The position numbers and the translations under genes were made by a program. From positions 1-64,000 of the forward strand of contig NZ_OCND01000006.1 of the NCBI RefSeq assembly GCF_900215535.1: a stretch of DNA of 64,000 nucleotides, given 5' to 3'. The notes below the pieces were generated by a model. It was not told the origin of the DNA and ran no database searches. It was given only the letters and a program-made list of their open reading frames with translations. This DNA comes from Pseudoxanthomonas wuyuanensis (lineage in GTDB: Bacteria > Pseudomonadota > Gammaproteobacteria > Xanthomonadales > Xanthomonadaceae). This document shows positions 60,412 through 64,000 of this stretch, piece by piece; the first letter of the stretch is position 1; every line of letters begins with the position of its first letter.

Positions 60412-63400
60412 ATGAAGATCACCGAATCCGCCCTCCGCAATCCCGCCGCCGTCGCTGCCGTGGTGGCGCTTGCCTGCCTGTTCGGCGCGCTGAGCCTGCG
60501 CAGTCTTCCGCTGCAGCTGTTTCCCGACATCGAGCGTCCGCAGATGTCCATCCAGACCAACTGGCGCGCCGCTTCGCCGCAGGAACTGGAATCGGAAATC
60601 GTCGAGCCCATCGAGGCGGTGATGCAGGGCCTGCCGGGGCTGGAGGAAATTGCCTCCAACATCAACACCGGCAACAGCTTCATCAACCTGACCTTCGCCG
60701 TCGGCAGCGACATGGATGCGATGCTGGTCGAGGTGCTGGCGCGGATGAACCGGCTGCCGCCGCTGCCGCGCGACGCCAATCCGCCGGTGGTGCAGGCCGG
60801 CGCCGACAACGCCAACAACTCGCTGACCTATTTCTTCGTGCAGAAGATGCCGGGGACGCCCGGCAACATTCTCGACTACCGGCAGATGATCGAGGACCGC
60901 ATCGTGCCGCGCCTCGCTTCGGTGGAAGGCGTGGCCGGCGTGGACATCAACGGCGCCGCGCCGGAAGAACTGACCATCACGCTGAACCTGGAACGTGCCG
61001 CCGCGCTGGGCATCCAGATACCGGAAATCGCCGCGCAGGCCGCCCGCGCCACCGACGTATCCGGCGGCATGATCGAGTCCGGGCGCCGCGAATACATCCT
61101 GCGCTTCGCCGGCCGCTACTCGCCGGAGGCACTGGGCAACCTGATACTGGCCTGGCGCGACGGGCGACCGATTCGCCTGGGTGATGTGGCCACGGTGGAA
61201 GTCAAGCGCCCGGAGCAGCGCTTTTTCGCCTACCAGAACGGCAACCCCGCCATCGGTCTGCGCATCCTGCGCGAAAGCGGCGCCAATGTCCTGGATACGC
61301 TGGACGAGGTGAAACGGGTCGTGGCCGAAGTGCGCGAAAGCGAACTGCGCCCGCAGGGCCTGGATATCGCCCAGAGCTTCGATGCCTCGGTCTTCATCAA
61401 CCGCGCCATCGGACTGCTTTCGGGCAGCCTGCTGGCCGGCGTGGTGCTGGCGGTGGGCTGCCTGTGGTGGTTCCTGCGCGACGTGCGCGCCACCGCGCTG
61501 ATCGCCTGCGCCATTCCCATCTCGCTGTTGGCCACCTTCATCGTGCTGCAGCTGACCGGGCGCAGCCTCAATGTCATCTCGCTGGCGGGGCTGGCCTTTG
61601 CGGTCGGCATGGTCATGGACGCGGCGGTGGTGGTGGCCGAGAACATCGTGCGCCTGCGCGAATCCGGCCTGCCGGCCCGGCAGGCGGCGCTGGACGGCAC
61701 GCGCCAGGTGGGCGGCGCGCTGGTGGCTTCCACGCTGACCACGGTGGCGGTATTCGTACCGGTGATCTTCATGGAGGACGTGGAAGGCCAGCTGTTCGCG
61801 GACCTGGCGTTGACCATCTCCATTGCGGTGGGCATCTCGCTGCTGATCGCGGTCACGGTGTTGCCGGCGGCTGCCGGCAGCTGGCTGCGGCAGCGCCAAA
61901 CTGCCGTCCGCAGCGACAGCTGGCTGCGGGTCAGCCGCTGGGCGTTGCAGGTGACCGATGGCCGGCGCCGCCAACTGGCCTGGGTAGGCGCCCTGGTGCT
62001 GGCGCCGGCGCTGCTGGCGGTCGCGCTGATGCCGCAGATCGACTACCTGCCGCCGGTCAAGCGCGCGGCGGTGGACGCGTTCTTCAACTTTCCGCCCGGC
62101 ATGAGTCCGGAACGGGTCAACCGCGAAATCGCGCCCATCCTGCTGCAACGCATGCGTCCGTACATGGACGGCGAAAAAGGCCCGCAGCTGAGCAACTGGT
62201 ATCTGAACCTGTGGCCCGGCGGAGGCACGTTGGGCGCGCGCGTGGTCGATCCGGCGGACATTGGCGAACTCGAACGCATTGTCCGCGATGAAATCGTCGT
62301 CGGTTTTCCCGATACGCGCGCCTTCGCCAGCGAGGGCGAACTGTTCGGCAGTTTCGGCGGCTCCGCCCGCGCCATCGCCATCCATCTGCAGCATGCCGAC
62401 GGCGATGCGCTGACCCAGGCCGCCGAAACCGGACGCCGGTTGCTCAGCGAACGCTTCCCCGGCGCCAATGTGCAGGCCTGGCCCAATGCCGATGCCGGCA
62501 CCCCGGAGCTGCGCATCAATGCCGACGACCGGCGCCTGGCCGAAGCGGGCTGGCGGCGGCCGGAGCTGGGCACGGTGGTACGCACGCTCGGCGAAGGGCA
62601 ATGGCTGGGCGAACATTTCGATGGCGACCGCCGCTTGCCGATCATCCTGCGCAGCGACCGCGACAACGCCTTCGAGCGGCTCGGCGCCGCGCCGCTGGCG
62701 ACGCCGGCCGGCGGCATCCTGAGCCTGGGCGAGCTGGCGCAGGTCGACACCGTGCTGGCGCCCAACCAGGTGCGCCGCATCGATCGCCGCCGCACCGTCA
62801 CCCTCACCGTCGACCCGCCCGCGGCGCTGTCGCTGGAGGCGGCGCTGGACATCATCGACAGCGACATCGTCCCGGAGTTGCGCGAATCGCTGCCCGCCGA
62901 CGCCGCCATCCGTATCTCCGGCAGCGCCGACCGGCTGGGCGAGGTGGTGCGCAGCATGGCCGGCAATTTCGCGATGGCCCTGCTGGTGCTGTTCCTGCTG
63001 ATGGCGGCGATGTTCCGCTCCCTGCGCGACAGCGCCTTCGTGATGGCGACGTTGCCGATGGCGGTGCTGGGCGGCGTGCTGGGCCTGCACGCGCTGGATC
63101 TGGCCGCCGGCCAGACCCTGGACCTGCTGTCGATGATCGGCTTCATCATGCTGCTTGGCATGGTGATCAACAACGCCATCCTGCTGGTCGCGCAGACGCG
63201 CGAAGCGCAGGCTGCCGGCGCGTCCATCGACGATGCGTTGCGGCAGGCGCTGGAACAGCGCCTGCGTCCGATCCTGATCGCAGCGCTGACCGGCGTATTC
63301 GGCGCGCTGCCGATGGCGATCAATCCCGGTCCCGGCGCCGCGATCTACCGCGGCCTGGCGGCGGTCACCGTCGGCGGCGTGGCGCTGAGCCTGCTGTTCA

Positions 63401-63501
63401 CCATCGTGCTGGTGCCGGCGCTGTTGCGGCTGGCCGCGGCGCGGCAACCGGCCGTCGTGGCCGGCGCCGAAACCGGCACCCTGCCCCAATCCGCTTCCTG
63501 A
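60412..63501 (+). CDS. RND-family efflux pump permease
   Basis: The 1029-residue inner-membrane pump has the RND layout: TM1 (about 10-32), a large periplasmic loop with SLPLQLFPDIERPQMSIQTN, TM2-6 (about 333-510), TM7, a second loop and TM8-12 (about 850-1010). In TM4 the proton-relay motif reads FAVGMVMDAAVVVAEN: D403 is present but the second Asp of AcrB (D408) is Ala, as in some heavy-metal and lipid exporters. TM10 reads MLLGMVINNAILLVAQ, with Asn where AcrB has Lys940. The substrate is not predictable. The adaptor gene follows after 18 bases, in the reverse of the common adaptor-pump order. Confidence 0.93.
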   Translation: MKITESALRNPAAVAAVVALACLFGALSLRSLPLQLFPDIERPQMSIQTNWRAASPQELESEIVEPIEAVMQGLPGLEEIASNINTGNSFINLTFAVGSDMDAMLVEVLARMNRLPPLPRDANPPVVQAGADNANNSLTYFFVQKMPGTPGNILDYRQMIEDRIVPRLASVEGVAGVDINGAAPEELTITLNLERAAALGIQIPEIAAQAARATDVSGGMIESGRREYILRFAGRYSPEALGNLILAWRDGRPIRLGDVATVEVKRPEQRFFAYQNGNPAIGLRILRESGANVLDTLDEVKRVVAEVRESELRPQGLDIAQSFDASVFINRAIGLLSGSLLAGVVLAVGCLWWFLRDVRATALIACAIPISLLATFIVLQLTGRSLNVISLAGLAFAVGMVMDAAVVVAENIVRLRESGLPARQAALDGTRQVGGALVASTLTTVAVFVPVIFMEDVEGQLFADLALTISIAVGISLLIAVTVLPAAAGSWLRQRQTAVRSDSWLRVSRWALQVTDGRRRQLAWVGALVLAPALLAVALMPQIDYLPPVKRAAVDAFFNFPPGMSPERVNREIAPILLQRMRPYMDGEKGPQLSNWYLNLWPGGGTLGARVVDPADIGELERIVRDEIVVGFPDTRAFASEGELFGSFGGSARAIAIHLQHADGDALTQAAETGRRLLSERFPGANVQAWPNADAGTPELRINADDRRLAEAGWRRPELGTVVRTLGEGQWLGEHFDGDRRLPIILRSDRDNAFERLGAAPLATPAGGILSLGELAQVDTVLAPNQVRRIDRRRTVTLTVDPPAALSLEAALDIIDSDIVPELRESLPADAAIRISGSADRLGEVVRSMAGNFAMALLVLFLLMAAMFRSLRDSAFVMATLPMAVLGGVLGLHALDLAAGQTLDLLSMIGFIMLLGMVINNAILLVAQTREAQAAGASIDDALRQALEQRLRPILIAALTGVFGALPMAINPGPGAAIYRGLAAVTVGGVALSLLFTIVLVPALLRLAAARQPAVVAGAETGTLPQSAS

Positions 63502-63519
63502 CGTTGTTGGAGACCCCCC

Positions 63520-64000
63520 ATGCGCATGCTGCCAAAATGCCTGCTTGCCGTTGCCGTAACCACCGCAGCGGCGGCGCTGCTGTTCGACCGCGATGCCGAT
63601 GCCAGCGCCCCGGCCAAACCGCCGGCGCCGCCGGCTGCGATCGTCGATGTGGCTCCGGCGGTCGCCACTTCGTTCGCCCCGCGCCATTGGGCGCCGGGCA
63701 GCGTGATCAGCCGCGACGATGCGCGCGTAGCCAGCGAACAGGGCGGCCGCATCGTCCGCATCGCCGAGGTCGGCACGCGTCTGCGCAGCGGCGATGCGCT
63801 GGCGGTGCTGGACGATACCGCATTGCGCCTGCGCGAACGCGAGGCCGCCGCCAACCTGGGCCGCATCCGTTCGCAACTGGATCTGGCCATCCGCCAGGAA
63901 GCCCGCTATGCGCAATTGGCCGCGCAGCAGAACATCGCCCGCGCCCAGCACGATCAGTTGCAGGCCGACCGCGACATGCTGGCGCAGGAACGCGCCAGCG
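63520..64000 (+). CDS. RND efflux periplasmic adaptor (membrane fusion protein), 5' part
   Basis: The gene is cut by the window edge after 160 codons. The protein starts MRMLPKCLLAVAVTTAAAAL, a signal peptide or membrane anchor with no clear lipobox, then a Pro/Ala linker. The adaptor core follows: WAPGSVISRDDARVASEQGG, RIVRIAEVGTRLRSGDALAV with the lipoyl-type fold, and a coiled-coil hairpin (LREREAAANLGRIRSQLDLA, QEARYAQLAAQQNIARAQHD). It joins the pump at 60412 to an outer-membrane channel. A ribosome site (GGAGA) lies just before the ATG. Confidence 0.92.
   Translation, partial: MRMLPKCLLAVAVTTAAAALLFDRDADASAPAKPPAPPAAIVDVAPAVATSFAPRHWAPGSVISRDDARVASEQGGRIVRIAEVGTRLRSGDALAVLDDTALRLREREAAANLGRIRSQLDLAIRQEARYAQLAAQQNIARAQHDQLQADRDMLAQERAS

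Noticed and set aside
60253-63951. A very long open frame (about 1230 codons) on the minus strand opposite the RND pump
   Set aside because: It is the antisense of a clear pump gene; in DNA this GC-rich, antisense frames stay open by codon bias. Its translation is rich in Arg, Gln, His and Gly and has no domain.

Overview
The window is GC-rich (about two-thirds G+C by eye) chromosome from a flagellated gammaproteobacterium, most likely a member of the Xanthomonadaceae/Lysobacteraceae (Xanthomonas-Stenotrophomonas-Lysobacter group). Reasons: a RavR-type GGDEF-EAL-receiver protein inside the chemotaxis/flagellar cluster, sigma-54 plus sigma-28 flagellar promoters, a CheV next to flgB, many GTAG/GTGG-ended REP palindromes of the kind described as SMAG repeats in Stenotrophomonas, a fused alpha/beta keto-acid dehydrogenase E1, and an sdhCDAB-sdhE-ygfX-lolCD order. 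The species cannot be named from the sequence alone.

Region 1 (1-22983) is motility and chemotaxis. It opens with the tail of a methyl-accepting chemotaxis protein whose last five residues look like a CheR docking site, followed by cheR-cheD-cheB, a short membrane MCP with a CheZ-like motif, then a degenerate histidine kinase translationally coupled to a RavR-like c-di-GMP protein. A PAS histidine kinase, flgN, flgM and flgA lie on the minus strand; cheV and the whole rod/hook operon flgBCDEFGHIJKL lie on the plus strand. Promoter motifs fit a standard hierarchy: sigma-54 sites before cheR, flgA, flgB and flgG, sigma-28 sites before flgM and the second MCP.

Region 2 (22984-31675) holds repeat-rich spacers, opgD (periplasmic glucan), an HDOD signalling protein with a pseudo-receiver, a small lipoprotein, a large secreted protein of unknown function, and lolC-lolD (lipoprotein release).

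Region 3 (31718-47494) is housekeeping metabolism: ygfX, sdhE and sdhBADC (succinate dehydrogenase) on the minus strand, ygfZ and a UbiH-family hydroxylase on the plus strand, then a flavodoxin-like reductase, the fused E1 dehydrogenase, a GST, an acetyltransferase, a DUF3857/transglutaminase membrane protein, glutaryl-CoA dehydrogenase and a glycine-zipper protein, all minus strand.

Region 4 (47667-64000) mixes small conserved genes (TatD hydrolase, tcdA, membrane-anchored cytochrome, glycine-zipper lipoprotein, cold-shock protein, DUF456, pldA, sterol-desaturase-like protein, a GST and class I fumarase) with a self-contained ECF41 sigma factor/carboxymuconolactone-decarboxylase-like pair, a LytS/LytTR two-component pair, and an RND pump whose adaptor gene runs off the right edge.

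The most unusual features are repetitive: heptanucleotide arrays, often paired as inverted arms around a hairpin, sit in many spacers, and one copy together with a REP-like core has become part of the flgI signal-peptide coding sequence. A 525-bp palindromic element with about 65-bp inverted ends separates flgA from cheV. I saw no transposase, CRISPR array, rRNA or tRNA gene.
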